DNA from: Cherax quadricarinatus | Lineage: Eukaryota > Arthropoda > Malacostraca > Decapoda > Parastacidae | Direction: 5' to 3' | Assembly: GCF_038502225.1 (NCBI RefSeq) | Contig: NC_091292.1 | Coordinates: forward strand, 102,146,128 to 102,210,127 | DNA: 64,000 nt | Shown here: piece by piece, positions 51,031 to 61,042 of the stretch | Layout: every line of letters starts with the position of its first letter | How positions within the stretch are numbered: position 1 is the stretch's first letter | Notes under the pieces: model-generated | Databases searched by the model: none | What the model was told of the DNA's origin: nothing | Seen by the model: only the letters and a program-made list of their open reading frames with translations | Made by a program: the position numbers and the translations under genes

Positions 51031-53575
51031 CTACATCTCGAATACTTCGTCCAGCTCCCCGGCGGTGCGCCGCGTGCCCAGAATGCTGCAGGCATTTCCT
51101 CTCTGGATCGCAACACTCAGTCTCTGAAAGAGGAAGCTGGTCGCCCTGTGGTCCTTGGTTTCTATGATGAGCTTTTCACCTAGCTCTTTGAGGAACTTTA
51201 GAGCACACTTGCCCCATGCTCCAAGGGTCTCCGACCCTGTTGGAATGAAGTTATAGCAAGGGGGAAGGTCTTCATATTTGCGGATCTTCTGAGTCTCCCT
51301 GTGGCTGGCAGCTCCACCCCCTTCCACTACGGAGTATGGCAAGTAGGTGTCTGCCAATGTGGCGGCACATGTGTAGTCCCAGGCAATCTGCTTTCCATCC
51401 TTCCAAGGTAGCATAGTGGCTCCATCAGGACGCTTTAGACTTCCGTCAGACCTCTGCACTTGGGGTTCCCGTTGAGCTGGGCAACGGGCTGTGGCGAGGC
51501 TTCTCTTTATGATGTCATTGACCTCCTCATGCCTGGCATACTTCCCTTCTGCTGTGTGACACACGAGACCATGAAGTCCGAATTGATCAGCTGTCGCCCT
51601 GCCGCAAATACACCTATGTTCGGTGAGGATGGGGGCGGCTAGGCGAAGAGCAACACCAATCCGAATGGCCTGTGGGTCTAGTCGAGTGCCCAAGGAGGAA
51701 TTGGGAACAGCAAACAGGAAATCTCCTGAGTGTGGTGCCTTCACTGCCAGGAGACGAGCTTTGTCCTTTCCTGAGGCGTTGGAGAGCATTGTGTTGGCGA
51801 TTTTTTCCATGATCGGTTTGTCCCAGTGGGACTGTTTGTGTTCTTTGGGAGGAGCTGGTCTACTGGAGGAATCTGTAAGGGTGTCCCACCGAATCGCTGC
51901 TTCAGTAAACCTGGGGTCTTGAGCTCCTACCATGTCTCTCAAGCGTTCGGGAACAATCTTCTTGACTAATGCACTGGAAGCCAAACTCGAAGACAGAAAA
52001 GCAGGTAAGGCAACATGCGTTGCTTTGCGCACCCCTATACCTCCCAGTCGTACTGGGAGGGTTGCCTGATCCCATTGCTGATCCTCTAGTGACAGGTTCA
52101 GTGCCTTCTTAAGGGTTGACCTCAGGTGTGCGTCATATTCGTCAAGTGTTGGGTTGTCAAAAGAGGGTGCACACCTGAGGAAGTAAGTGAGTCTTGGAAT
52201 AGTAAGGCACCTTGTGAGGAGATACAGAGCATCATGGGCATCAAGATTGCTTATTCTCTCCTCCATTCTCATCAGGTCATTCAATTTGTCCTTGAGGACT
52301 GTGTCGATGGCCTGGTGACCCAGCGGTGCTCCCAAGAGGGTACTGTTGGACGGAGTGGTAGTTTATCTGGAGATCTGGAGAGAGTTCCGGGGGTCAACGC
52401 CCCCGCGGCCCGGTCTGTGACCAGGCCTCCTTAGGTCAGTGTCCCAGGATGCGACCCACACCAGTCGACTAACACCCAGGTACCCATTTTACTGATGGGG
52501 AACATAGACAACAGGTGGAAAGAAACACGTCCAATGTTTCTACTCTGGCTGGGAATCGAACCCAGGCCCTCACCGTGTGAAGCGAGAGCGTTAACCAGAG
52601 ACTTCTGGGAGAATTCTTCGCACAGCATTGATTATTTCCTGGTTTGCTGTGATGATTTCACACTTGGAGGGATTGAGGATGAGTCACAAGTCTTCTCCCT
52701 GTGTTTTCACCAGTTGTAGGTCCCCTGCCAGGGACTCTTCAGTACCTGCCAGAGTGCCATCATCCAGGTACCAGATGTTGAGCTCGCTGCGTAGGCTGGA
52801 AGTTAGTTCTCTTACTGCCAAGCAGAAGAGAAGTGGAGCGAGTGGGTCACCCTGCTGAACACCTTCTGATGAGAGAATTTCATGTTCTCCAAACAAAAGA
52901 ATTGAGGGTTTGCTGTAGCCGGCTGAAATGAATGGAAAAAGACTGGGGAAGCGATCCCGAACAGCTGGCAAGACAGCATCTCTCTTTACCATATTAAAGG
53001 CATTTCTAAAATCAAGTTTGACTATGGCCTTGTCTTCTGGTAGGTCCCTGATGTAGGCTCTTGCCGCATGAGCTGCAGCTTCACTGCCTTGAGGGACCCC
53101 AAAGCCCAGTTGGTGTGGCTGGAGTAAACTGGCAGCTTCTAGGCGAATGTTTCTTATTGCTGCTTTGGCAACGAGACGGCGAAGAGTGTTTCCAACCGCA
53201 ATGGGTCTGATTCCCCCATCCTTCTTCTTCAAGGCACACAGTGAGGCTCCAAAAAAGGTTTAATTTCTTCTGGGATTCGCCCAGCCAGGCAGTTGTTGAC
53301 GAAAGTTAACTCGGTGAGAAGAAGTGATGCAGATGCACCGAGTACTGGATTTACCATCTCCTTGAGGTGCTGAGGTCGAATTCCCGTGTAACCTCCTGCA
53401 GATCCTGCAGGAAATGACACAATCGCCTTATAGACTTCCGATTCAGGGAAAATTAATTGTTCAGTGATGGGGTCTTCCTCAGGGTTGTTGTTGATGGCTA
53501 TGGTGTCCCTGGTTGGATGCTTGTCTCTTAGTGCTTGGGCTGTGGTCTTATCTTTGGGGGCTACAGTGTCGTCAC
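51031..53575 (-). mobile_element. LINE with restriction-like endonuclease signature (R2/R4/HERO-type), disrupted
   Basis: Minus strand: GSAGGYTGIRPQHLKEMVNP, then after a frameshift KKKDGGIRPIAVGNTLRRLV, IVKLDFRNAFNMVKRD (motif A), SSEGVQQGDPLAPLLFCLAV (motif B), IWYLDDGTLAG (YLDD). The C-terminal part, open for 434 codons (51031-52335), has a Cys/His cluster (CICGR...GLHGLVCH...ARHEEVND) followed by LKRPDGATML and IAWDYTC. This resembles the zinc knuckle plus K/RPD restriction-like nuclease of R2-type LINEs. It is split by inserts at about 52365-52605 and has a stop at 52683-52681. Confidence 0.85.
52365..52605 (-). mobile_element. CR1/L2-like tail plus tRNA-derived SINE inserted in the restriction-endonuclease LINE
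   Basis: 52375-52432 is the reverse CR1/L2-like tail (GAGAGTTCCGGGGGTCAACG). 52437-52605 is a SINE whose minus strand starts TGGTTAACGCTCTCGCTTCA and has the B box GGGTTCGATTCCC. The host LINE reads NPSKCEIITANQEIINAV before and LGAPLGHQAIDTVLKDKL after the insert. Confidence 0.85.
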
Positions 53576-53707
53576 TTGTAATTATTCTTATTTAAAATTC
53601 TCAACAATCCTCCAGGAAAAAACTCAATTAATGTGTTTAGAAAACTTGATAAAAATCTATAAAATTGGCAAATTCGCTCAAAGACAAAACTCAATAAATA
53701 CTCCAAG

Positions 53708-53710
<3 letters not shown>

Positions 53711-53778
<68 letters not shown>

Positions 53779-54140
53779 GAGGACAGGTAGGATAAGGGGG
53801 GACATGATAACGACATACAAAATACCGAGAGAATTTGACAAGGCGGATAGGAACAATGTTTGAGAGATGTGACACAGCAGCAAGGAGACAACTGGAAGTT
53901 AAAGGCTTAGACGAGTCATAGGGATGTTAGGAAGTATTTCTTCAGTAACAATTGTCGGGAAGTGGAACAACGTGAAGAGTGATGTAGTGAAGGCAGGATT
54001 CATACATAGCTTTAAGAAGAGAAACGACAATGTTCATGGAGCAAGAAGAGAGTGGATCCAGTAGCGACCAGTGAAGAGGCGGTGCCAGGAGCTATCAACC
54101 AACCCCTGCAACCATAACTAGGCGAGTACAACTAAGTACA
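53711..54140 (+). repeat. (AC)n microsatellite and CR1/L2-like LINE 3' end
   Basis: About 67 bp of AC repeat, then a degenerate LINE ORF2 end (GGACATGATAACGACATACA, AGGAAGTATTTCTTCAGTAA) and its 3' end GCAACCATAACTAGGCGAGT ACA. Same family as 22195-23400. Confidence 0.85.
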
Positions 54141-54389
54141 CACATAAACAGACACACACATCAATTACGATAATTTTAAGCTGTACAGAAAAAAAATCAC
54201 ATCAACATTTGCAGGCACAAACACTAAACTTAATGAGCACTAACCTGGCTGTAAGATACATCAGATATTAAATACTGAAGCCATTGGAAAAAATAAGATT
54301 CAAATATATTTAACGCGACATAACTGGAATCAGAATGTCACAGTGTTTTATATACAGTTAAGAGATGTGCAACAATCTACACACCTCAA

Positions 54390-54715
54390 ATAAATAACAA
54401 AAAGGCACAATACCGTGACTGGAACGATACACAAATAACCCGCACATATTATTATTATTATTATTATAATCAAGGGGGAAGCGCTAAACCCGTAGGATTA
54501 TACAGCGCCCAGGGGGGGATGTGGAAGGCATTCAGGCTTAATTCGGGGAACTGGAGCACAGATTCAATTCCCTAAATCAAGAGCCCCTCACCAACATCAA
54601 GGAACCTTCCATGAGGGGAACCCGCACATAAAAGAGAGAAGCTTACGACGACGTTTCGGTCCGACTTGGACCATTGACAAAGTCACACTAACAGAGGAAC
54701 GAACGAACGAACGAA
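54390..54715 (-). repeat. Penelope-like terminal repeat variant split by a TAA-tail element
   Basis: Minus strand: ACTTTGTCAATGGTCC, AAGT, CGGACCGAAACGTCGTCGTA, then after the insert TTATTTGTGTATCGTTCCAG. Stem II GGTCC/GGACC and GAAACG are kept, but the core is TTGTCAA, lacking the hammerhead A6. A fragment of the same repeat is at 20175-20240. Confidence 0.6.
54449..54618 (-). mobile_element. TAA-tail SINE-like element, long form
   Basis: Same blocks as 29493-29659. Flanked by AACCCGCACATA (54437-54448, 54619-54630). Confidence 0.93.
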
Positions 54716-55036
54716 AGTTCAGGTAAGATCCCAAATGGGATGAGCGGGGAAGACGGGACAGACGAAGAATAGTGCTGGAGAGGAGTGTTCTTAGTCGTAG
54801 AAATAGAGCCAGGGCTTAACCCAGCAGCAAAGGCGATCGTGGGACAGATATTGAAAAGAGAAATTCCGGTTCTTCTGTTGGGACTCCGGTGGGGTGAGCT
54901 GGGAGTAAGGGACTTGCGACCTTTTGAGCTAGAGAGGAGTGCAGAACTGAGTCATGTCTTAACCCAAAAAAGCTAAGGCGAACGTGGGTCAGAGAATGGT
55001 ACCTGTCTTAGAAGGTACCTGTCAGCGGATCCAAGG

Positions 55037-57790
55037 TTATTTGTAAGTAGGGTTAGGAGCAGGATCATGCAAGGAGTAGAAAAGGTTGTGTTGGTTTGTG
55101 GGTCTGCGAATGTCTTCGTCAAGGAGAGAGGTCCAGTAGTCATGTCGTGTCTCAAGTTTGTCTATCTGTCTGTCACTGAGCCTCTTCCAGTACAGATTCA
55201 GCGCAGGGACGTCTAACTGGGCATGGAGAGACTCGCTTGTGGCGAAGTCCTCCCATCTGACATCAAGCACCCAGCGCAGCGCCTTGTTCTGGACACGCTG
55301 CAGTTTAAGTAAGTTTGTTTTTGCTGCAAGAGAGAGGGCTAGAGGAGAGTAAGTTATCAGAGGACGTATTAGGGATTTGTAGAGGTGTAGTTTGGTGCGT
55401 TGAGAGGCATGTTTCAGCTTGTAGAGGCCCGCAAGGGCCTTACTAGCTATTGCATGCCTTGAGTGAATGTGTCCGTGTAAACGAAGAAGGTAGTCAAGAT
55501 TAACGCCAAGGACAGTGACAGATTGTGTGATAGGGAAGTAAGTGCGGGTGTCAGCTGTTCTGAGTTCGACAGGTAATGGAGGATCACGTTTCCTGTAGTT
55601 AAAATACGTAATGCTGGATTTTGCTGCATTGGTTTTGATCCTCCATTTTTGTTCCCAGATGGCTATCCTGTCAACCTCATTTTGTGTTTTGTGTGTGAGT
55701 GTATCTATATTGGCATGAGTGATAAGTTGTGTAATGTCGTCTGCATAGGCTAGTGTGATGGAGTTGTGGTATATAGGTGTTGGAATATCGTTAGTGTATA
55801 AAATGTAGAGGGTAGGGGAAAGGACAGATCCCTGGGGTACTCCAGCATTTAGTGTGAAGTAGTCAGAGTAACAGCCTTGGAATTTGATTCTCATGGTACG
55901 GCCGTCTAGGAAGTTGCAGAGGAGTTTACGAGTATTGAGAGGCAGGTTGAAGTTAGTGCAGAGTTTGTACTTGAGCCCCTCGTGCCACACAGTGTCAAAA
56001 GCTTTTTCAACGTCTTTTGCAACCAGGGCTGTCCTGTTTCTTTGTTTTGTGTTTATGTGGATGTAGTTGAGAATGATGTTAATGGCATCCTGTGTGGATC
56101 TGTGTGTTCTGAAGCCAAACTGGCCATCTGAAAGTAGAGAATTATGTTCCAGGTATCTGCGAAGGCGATGATTAATGAGTTTTTCAAAGAGTTTTCCTAA
56201 AGTTTCGAGGAGGCTGATAGGGCGATAGTTTCTAGGGTCAGAGTGGTCTTTATTGGGTTTAGGAAGGAGGATAGCAGTAGCAGCTTTGAAGAGGGAAGGG
56301 AAGTATCCAGAGGCAAGGGAGGCATTGAGGAGGTTTGTGTAGGCAGTAATGATAGAGTCAGGAAGGTGTTTCAGGATAATATGGTTTAGGCCAGAGGCAC
56401 CAGGAGCCTTTGGAGGAAGGTGTCTGAGGAGAGTTTTAATGTCTGTGTTGGTGAAAGGAGTGTCGAGTTCTTGGGAGGAGGTAAGAGTGTCTAGATGTAT
56501 GTGGCTGTCTGGTGTTGTTTCTTGTGTGTGTGCAGTGTTCCAGTGTTCTATGTTCTGAATGTGTTGAATAACGTTAGGGTGAGGTGGGTGAGCGTGGAAG
56601 ATGTTCTCCCAGATGTGTTTGAAGATGTTGGTAGCAGCCTGTGGGTCTGAGATGTGTGTGTTGTTGTGGGTGATGTGTTTGAATTTGTTGGTGGGAGTAG
56701 TGCCTCTGATTTTTTTGATAAAGTTCCAGAAGGCTTTAGTGTTTTTAACACGCTGCCTGTCCGCTTGTTGTATTAGTCGTGACCAGTGATTGTTGTGGTC
56801 TTGGTCTAGGCTGTGTAAAATGTTGTTTCTAAGGTAAGTGAGATCTAATCGGACTTGATTAAATCTATGTGTGTTGTAGAGGAAGCGGTTGTGGTAGCAG
56901 ATAATTAGTCTTCTTGTTCTGAGTGACGGTTTGAAGGAATAACGAGTGGTGTGAGTTTTCTTTGGTATTGCGATGTTGGCTGCTTGTGTAATGGTGTCCT
57001 GGATGAGATCAAGTTGAGTATCGATGTCAGAGATAGGTTTGTTGTTGTAGTCATAGGTGAGGTTAATATTGTCTATGTGTTGTTTGAAAGCATCCCAGTC
57101 AGCGTTCTTGTAGGAGAATGAAGGTGTGGTTGAAATGAGGATAGGGTTGGAGGAGATGTGTAAGATGACTGGGATGTGATCAGAGCCTGTAATAGGGCCA
57201 GGTGAGATGTAATATTGAAAAAGAGAGCTGGCTCGGTTTGCCAGAATGATGTCTGGTTTGCCTTGGCCCGTGTGGTTGAAGAAGGTATTGAAGTCTGGGC
57301 CAAGATGAATTAGGTGTTTATGGTTTGTGAAGTTGAGTAATTGGTGACCAAGTTGGTTGTTACTGGTGTGATGAAAGGCAGTGTGTTTGGCATTCATGTC
57401 AGCTAGTAGGTAAGTTGGTGTGTTGGTGTAGTTGAAGACTAAGGAGAGGTCGTGTATGTTGAGAGTAGTGTTTGGGCGAGCATAGGTGGTGAAAAAGATA
57501 AAGGGACCAAGGTGGGTGTGTATTCTGACCGCAAGACAGTGTTGGTGAATAAAAGGGATTGGGAGAAATTCATGTTTTATGTTGGAATTGACAAGGATGG
57601 CAACCCCATCGTGGGGATCATAGGGGGACTGTAGTGCAGTATAACCATAATGGCGGATACATTGAGGGGCTTTGAGGCAGGTACTGTTTAGCAAAACAAT
57701 ATCTGGCCTCTCTGCTTCAAGGAGCTCGGCCAGTAGGTGTCTAATTGTAAAGTAAGAACGTACGTTGAACTGAATCGCCTTAAACGTGAT
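55037..57790 (-). CDS. Jockey-type LINE ORF2: endonuclease and reverse transcriptase, intact
   Basis: Open for 917 codons from 57790 with no stop. Endonuclease: IQFNVRSYFTIRHLLAELLE, YLLADMNAKH, KPDIILANRAS, ITGSDHIPVIL (SDH). The usual QET glutamate position reads LLNSTC. RT: NYRPISLLETLGKLFEKLIN, ALVAKDVEKAFDTVW (motif A), [20 protein letters not shown] (motif B), TLAYADDITQLI (YADD), then VTVLGVNLDYLLRLHGHI. No in-frame ATG is near the start: the frame opens after TAA at 57793-57791 and overlaps the ORF1 stop by 11 nt, so coupled or shifted translation is likely. Makes cDNA by target-primed reverse transcription. Seems recently active. Confidence 0.93.
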   Translation of the reverse strand: MTFKAIQFNVRSYFTIRHLLAELLEAERPDIVLLNSTCLKAPQCIRHYGYTALQSPYDPHDGVAILVNSNIKHEFLPIPFIHQHCLAVRIHTHLGPFIFFTTYARPNTTLNIHDLSLVFNYTNTPTYLLADMNAKHTAFHHTSNNQLGHQLLNFTNHKHLIHLGPDFNTFFNHTGQGKPDIILANRASSLFQYYISPGPITGSDHIPVILHISSNPILISTTPSFSYKNADWDAFKQHIDNINLTYDYNNKPISDIDTQLDLIQDTITQAANIAIPKKTHTTRYSFKPSLRTRRLIICYHNRFLYNTHRFNQVRLDLTYLRNNILHSLDQDHNNHWSRLIQQADRQRVKNTKAFWNFIKKIRGTTPTNKFKHITHNNTHISDPQAATNIFKHIWENIFHAHPPHPNVIQHIQNIEHWNTAHTQETTPDSHIHLDTLTSSQELDTPFTNTDIKTLLRHLPPKAPGASGLNHIILKHLPDSIITAYTNLLNASLASGYFPSLFKAATAILLPKPNKDHSDPRNYRPISLLETLGKLFEKLINHRLRRYLEHNSLLSDGQFGFRTHRSTQDAINIILNYIHINTKQRNRTALVAKDVEKAFDTVWHEGLKYKLCTNFNLPLNTRKLLCNFLDGRTMRIKFQGCYSDYFTLNAGVPQGSVLSPTLYILYTNDIPTPIYHNSITLAYADDITQLITHANIDTLTHKTQNEVDRIAIWEQKWRIKTNAAKSSITYFNYRKRDPPLPVELRTADTRTYFPITQSVTVLGVNLDYLLRLHGHIHSRHAIASKALAGLYKLKHASQRTKLHLYKSLIRPLITYSPLALSLAAKTNLLKLQRVQNKALRWVLDVRWEDFATSESLHAQLDVPALNLYWKRLSDRQIDKLETRHDYWTSLLDEDIRRPTNQHNLFYSLHDPAPNPTYK

Positions 57791-59387
57791 TTAATGGTTT
57801 CGTCTTAGCAAAGTTAATGTCGGGGGAGGAGTTTGGATTAAAGCCCGTGATAGTGGTGCCATCAGTGGATGTGTGTTTGTAGGTGCTACGGACCCGTTTC
57901 CTGGAGGGGGAGGAAGAGATGGATCTGTTTTTATGTTCTTTGGTCTGTCCGTTAGAAGTTGGGGTAGGTTTAGGTTTGAGTGGATTTTGTCTGGAGGAGG
58001 TGGAGTTGGACCTGGATGAGGTTTTGGTTGTGGTGGAGTGGGCGAAGGTGGATGCAGAGGAAGTGGAAGTTTTGGTGAGCTGTGAGGAAGTGGAAGCTTT
58101 GGAAGGGGATGAAGTGGGTAAGGAAGTGGGGGGAGGGGTGGTCGTAGCAGTAGCAGTAGGGGTGTTGGTGGGAGGTGTAGAAGTAGTGAAGAGAGGTAGT
58201 GGAGGAGGAGAGCTGGTGGGAGTAGGAAGTGGGGGGGTGGGAGAGAGGAAGGAGGGAGAGGTTGTAGGAGGCTTGGAAGAGAAGCAGGAAGGAGGGATAA
58301 TTAAAGAGGGAAGATTGTTAGCAGACAAGATTAGGTTAAGGACATGTGAGTAGTCTGATTGGTAAGCTTGTGAGATTACCATCGCAGAGTGGGCAGCAGT
58401 GGCAAGTTGACAGTTAGTTTTGTAGTCTAGTGTGGGTGTAGAAGGAGAAGTGCTTGTAGTCTGTGTGTTGGTGTTTGATGTGTGTAGAGTAGAAGAGGTA
58501 GACCAAGTGCGTGGGGAGGCCCAGGCATTGGGGGTAGGGGAGGGAGGTGTGGAAGGGGAGGGAGGTAAGGAAGGGGAGGGAGGAGCAGGGAAGGGGTTGG
58601 GGAGGGAGGGAGGTTGGTTTGCTCTGAGGGAGGAGAGAATGTGCTTTCTAGAAGGGCAGGAATTTGCAACTGCAGTGTGTGACCCGCCGCAGTTAGAACA
58701 TTTAAGGGGCAGGTTGCAAGTATTCCAGAAGTGGCCAGTTGCTGAACATCTGGAGCAGACTTGTGTAGATGTGCATGTGTTTTTGTCGTGGCCGAATTTG
58801 TAGCATTTAAGACATTGTGTGATTGGGTGGAAGTTCGGAGTGAAGAGAGCGTTTGGAGGAATGCGGATGGTCTTGGCAAAGATTCCTTGACTGAAGAGTG
58901 TAGAGGCGTCAGCAGGAGTAGAACAGCGTATTTTGAGAATGGTAGAGTTTTCTGGTCTGTAAATATCGTCAACAGAGACTTTGTTCTTAGTACTGATATC
59001 TTTTATTAAGTCTTCTTTGTCTGTGTCATAGGCTGTCAGGAGAGAGTAGTCTACGTGTTTAGCAATGACTGTGCTTTTGGCACGGTGCTCAGGAGTCCAA
59101 ATAATGGTGAAGCCTGCGTTGAGAAGTTTTTGTCTGGTATCGCTTGAGGTGTACGCTTCGTAGGAATGTTTGTCAAGAAGGAGTTTGAAGCCTGAGTTGG
59201 TTTTGAAGACTTTAAGTTGAGGTGCACCAGTGATCTGATATAATAAATTTTCCGGACAGATAGTGGCATCAGGATTAGAAAATTTGAGGTTTAGCGAGAA
59301 GGAATTGGATTTAGTAGAAGCAGAAACAAGTGTGGGAGGTTGGGGGAGAGTGGAAGGGGGGTGGGAGGTGGAAGGCAACGAAGGCAT
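57780..59387 (-). CDS. Jockey-type LINE ORF1 (Gag-like RNA-binding protein)
   Basis: 535 codons, ATG at 59387-59385, stop TAA at 57782-57780. Three Cys/His knuckles near residues 205-265: CLKCYKFGHDKNTC, CSRCSATGHFWNTC, CSNCGGSHTAVANSC. N-terminal part (LNAGFTIIWTPEHRAKSTVI) is RRM/PRE-like. The C-terminal third is Ser/Thr/Pro-rich, ending in basic RSISSSPSRKRVRSTYKHT. Likely forms the ribonucleoprotein with LINE RNA. The strong T/S/P bias produces long antisense open frames, which are shadows. Confidence 0.93.
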   Translation of the reverse strand: MPSLPSTSHPPSTLPQPPTLVSASTKSNSFSLNLKFSNPDATICPENLLYQITGAPQLKVFKTNSGFKLLLDKHSYEAYTSSDTRQKLLNAGFTIIWTPEHRAKSTVIAKHVDYSLLTAYDTDKEDLIKDISTKNKVSVDDIYRPENSTILKIRCSTPADASTLFSQGIFAKTIRIPPNALFTPNFHPITQCLKCYKFGHDKNTCTSTQVCSRCSATGHFWNTCNLPLKCSNCGGSHTAVANSCPSRKHILSSLRANQPPSLPNPFPAPPSPSLPPSPSTPPSPTPNAWASPRTWSTSSTLHTSNTNTQTTSTSPSTPTLDYKTNCQLATAAHSAMVISQAYQSDYSHVLNLILSANNLPSLIIPPSCFSSKPPTTSPSFLSPTPPLPTPTSSPPPLPLFTTSTPPTNTPTATATTTPPPTSLPTSSPSKASTSSQLTKTSTSSASTFAHSTTTKTSSRSNSTSSRQNPLKPKPTPTSNGQTKEHKNRSISSSPSRKRVRSTYKHTSTDGTTITGFNPNSSPDINFAKTKPLNHV

Positions 59388-59680
59388 CGTCTAATTACGA
59401 AAAGATGTAATTGGAGGTGACAATCGGCCAAAAAGTGAGAGTACTCAGGAGGAGCAGGACGGCTATATATAGGCAGGAAGAGGTGGAGGTAGTAGTAGTG
59501 GTAGTAGTAGTAGTAGTAGTAGTACAAGAATTGTATATAATACCGACAGGATGAAATGACACATGCACAACACCCGGGCATCCCCACCGTAGACGTTTCG
59601 CCATCCAGCCAGCCACTGGATGGCGAAACGTCCACAACAAAGACAACCAGACGCCGCACATGTTAGTCTCTCCCGTTGTT
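59388..59680 (-). promoter_or_regulatory. Probable 5' UTR/promoter region of the intact LINE
   Basis: Between ORF1 start and the next repeat: a (TAC/TAG)n trinucleotide run (59493-59524) and a TATATATAGGC sequence. The left end of the element is not defined; a Penelope terminal-repeat palindrome starts at about 59565. Confidence 0.45.
59565..59660. mobile_element. Penelope-type terminal repeat, short inverted pair
   Basis: GTAGACGTTTCGCCATCCAG and CTGGATGGCGAAACGTCCAC face each other around CCAGCCAGC. Both arms keep GGATGGCGAAACG but lack the CTGANGA half. Confidence 0.7.
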
Positions 59681-59811
59681 GAATTACGAGATTTTATTGA
59701 ACGTTTGAAGCTAAGCCGCTGAGGATTTTGCTAGTTATCATCTGAACCATTCCAGGATGATGCGCATGTTTCAGCAATTGTGGTTACTGGGTACCTGCAT
59801 GTGCTTGTAAT

Positions 59812-60252
59812 GGTGCCAGGTGAACACCTGGGGCGAGGTGAACACCTGAGGCGAGGTGAACACCTGGGGCGAGGTGAACACCTGGTGCGAGGTGAACACC
59901 TGGGGCGAGGTGAACACCTGGGGCGAGGTGAACACCTGGGGCGAGGTGAACACCTGGGGCGAGGTGAACACCTGGGGCGAGGTGAACACCTGGGGCGAGG
60001 TGAACACCTGGGGCGAAGTAAACACCTGGGGCGAAGTAAACACCTGGGGCGAGGTGAACACCTGGGGCGAAGTAAACACCTGGGGCGAGGTAAACACCTG
60101 GTGCAAGACAAACACCTGTTGCGAGACAAACACCTGTTGCGAGGCCAACACTTGGTGCGAGGACAACACCTGCTGCGAGACGAACACCTAGTGCTAGACA
60201 AACACCTGATGCTAGACAAACACCTGGTGCGAGGCCAACACCTGGTGCGAGG
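59812..60252. repeat. 18-bp minisatellite
   Basis: About 24 units of GGTGAACACCTGGGGCGA, degenerating to the right (AGACAAACACCTGTTGCG). Contains the palindrome AGGTGAACACCT. All frames on both strands are open, so the several ORFs here are artefacts. Confidence 0.95.
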
Positions 60253-60359
60253 GAGTCTTCCCACACTCATCCACATTTTAACATTGTATGTGACATTCTC
60301 AGAAGCATTTTAGTAAGGAAAAAACTCTTGGTCCCTCTACATAGAAAGGCAATTTTTGT

Positions 60360-60865
60360 AGTATTTATTATAAGTTATTATAATCACCAGAATGAACTCA
60401 GTATGACTGCCATATCCACGAGCACTAAAGCCGTACGGGTTATATATAGCCCTTGGAATGAGGGTAGGGTAATCAGGCTTAACCAGAGAAAGGGGAGGGT
60501 AGTTCCAATTCATTGGATGAAGAGCAACTTCCCTCTGCAAGGGAAGGCGACCCACATCAACACATATTTCAAGATAAAAAGAGATGTATTTAATAACGAC
60601 GTACCCAAAGTATCTAAAACCAAAATCATGGTGTATAGCATCAATGTGACGCGTTTCCAATATTTGGGTAACTTTGTTGCCTCCTGTTCCACCTGTATGC
60701 GACTGAAGAAACCTGTTATTCAGGCGAAACTGTTCGGCAAGAAAAATACCCAAATGCGGCCAGCAGTAATAGCCTGGTTGATCAAACCCTGATCCACCAC
60801 GAGGCATGGTGACGGACCGGGCCGCGGGGGCGTTGACCCCCGAAACCACATCCAGGTATACTACA
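60360..60865. repeat. Mixed repeat remnants and CR1/L2-like tail
   Basis: 60360-60540 resembles a worn TAA-tail element (TTATTATAAGTTATTATAAT, GTAATCAGGCTTAACC). 60645-60745 resembles a Penelope terminal repeat (CGACTGAAGAAACCTGTTAT, CAGGCGAAACTGTTCGGC). 60750-60860 is a CR1/L2-like tail (CGGGCCGCGGGGGCGTTGAC). Confidence 0.65.
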
Positions 60866-61042
60866 GGTAAGTGTTGAAAATGTGTGATATTGATCATGAA
60901 AAATTGTTAGTATACTAACTAGCGAGGTAACGCTCTTAAACATTGTATTAGTCACGAGTGTTGGGAAAATGTTTGCAAACACAGGTGTTAGTCATAGGAG
61001 AACTCCCTAGAAGTTTTAACCATCTGACAGGTTTATTGGTCA

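Noticed and set aside
57883..58972. Antisense ORFs opposite LINE ORF1 (Glu/Val/Gly-rich)
   Set aside because: Arise from the Ser/Thr/Pro codon bias of ORF1 on the other strand; no family resemblance.
59731..60313. Several overlapping ORFs on both strands (Pro/Arg-, Ala/Pro-, Thr/Trp-rich)
   Set aside because: All are translations of the 18-bp minisatellite; open frames in every phase follow from the unit composition.
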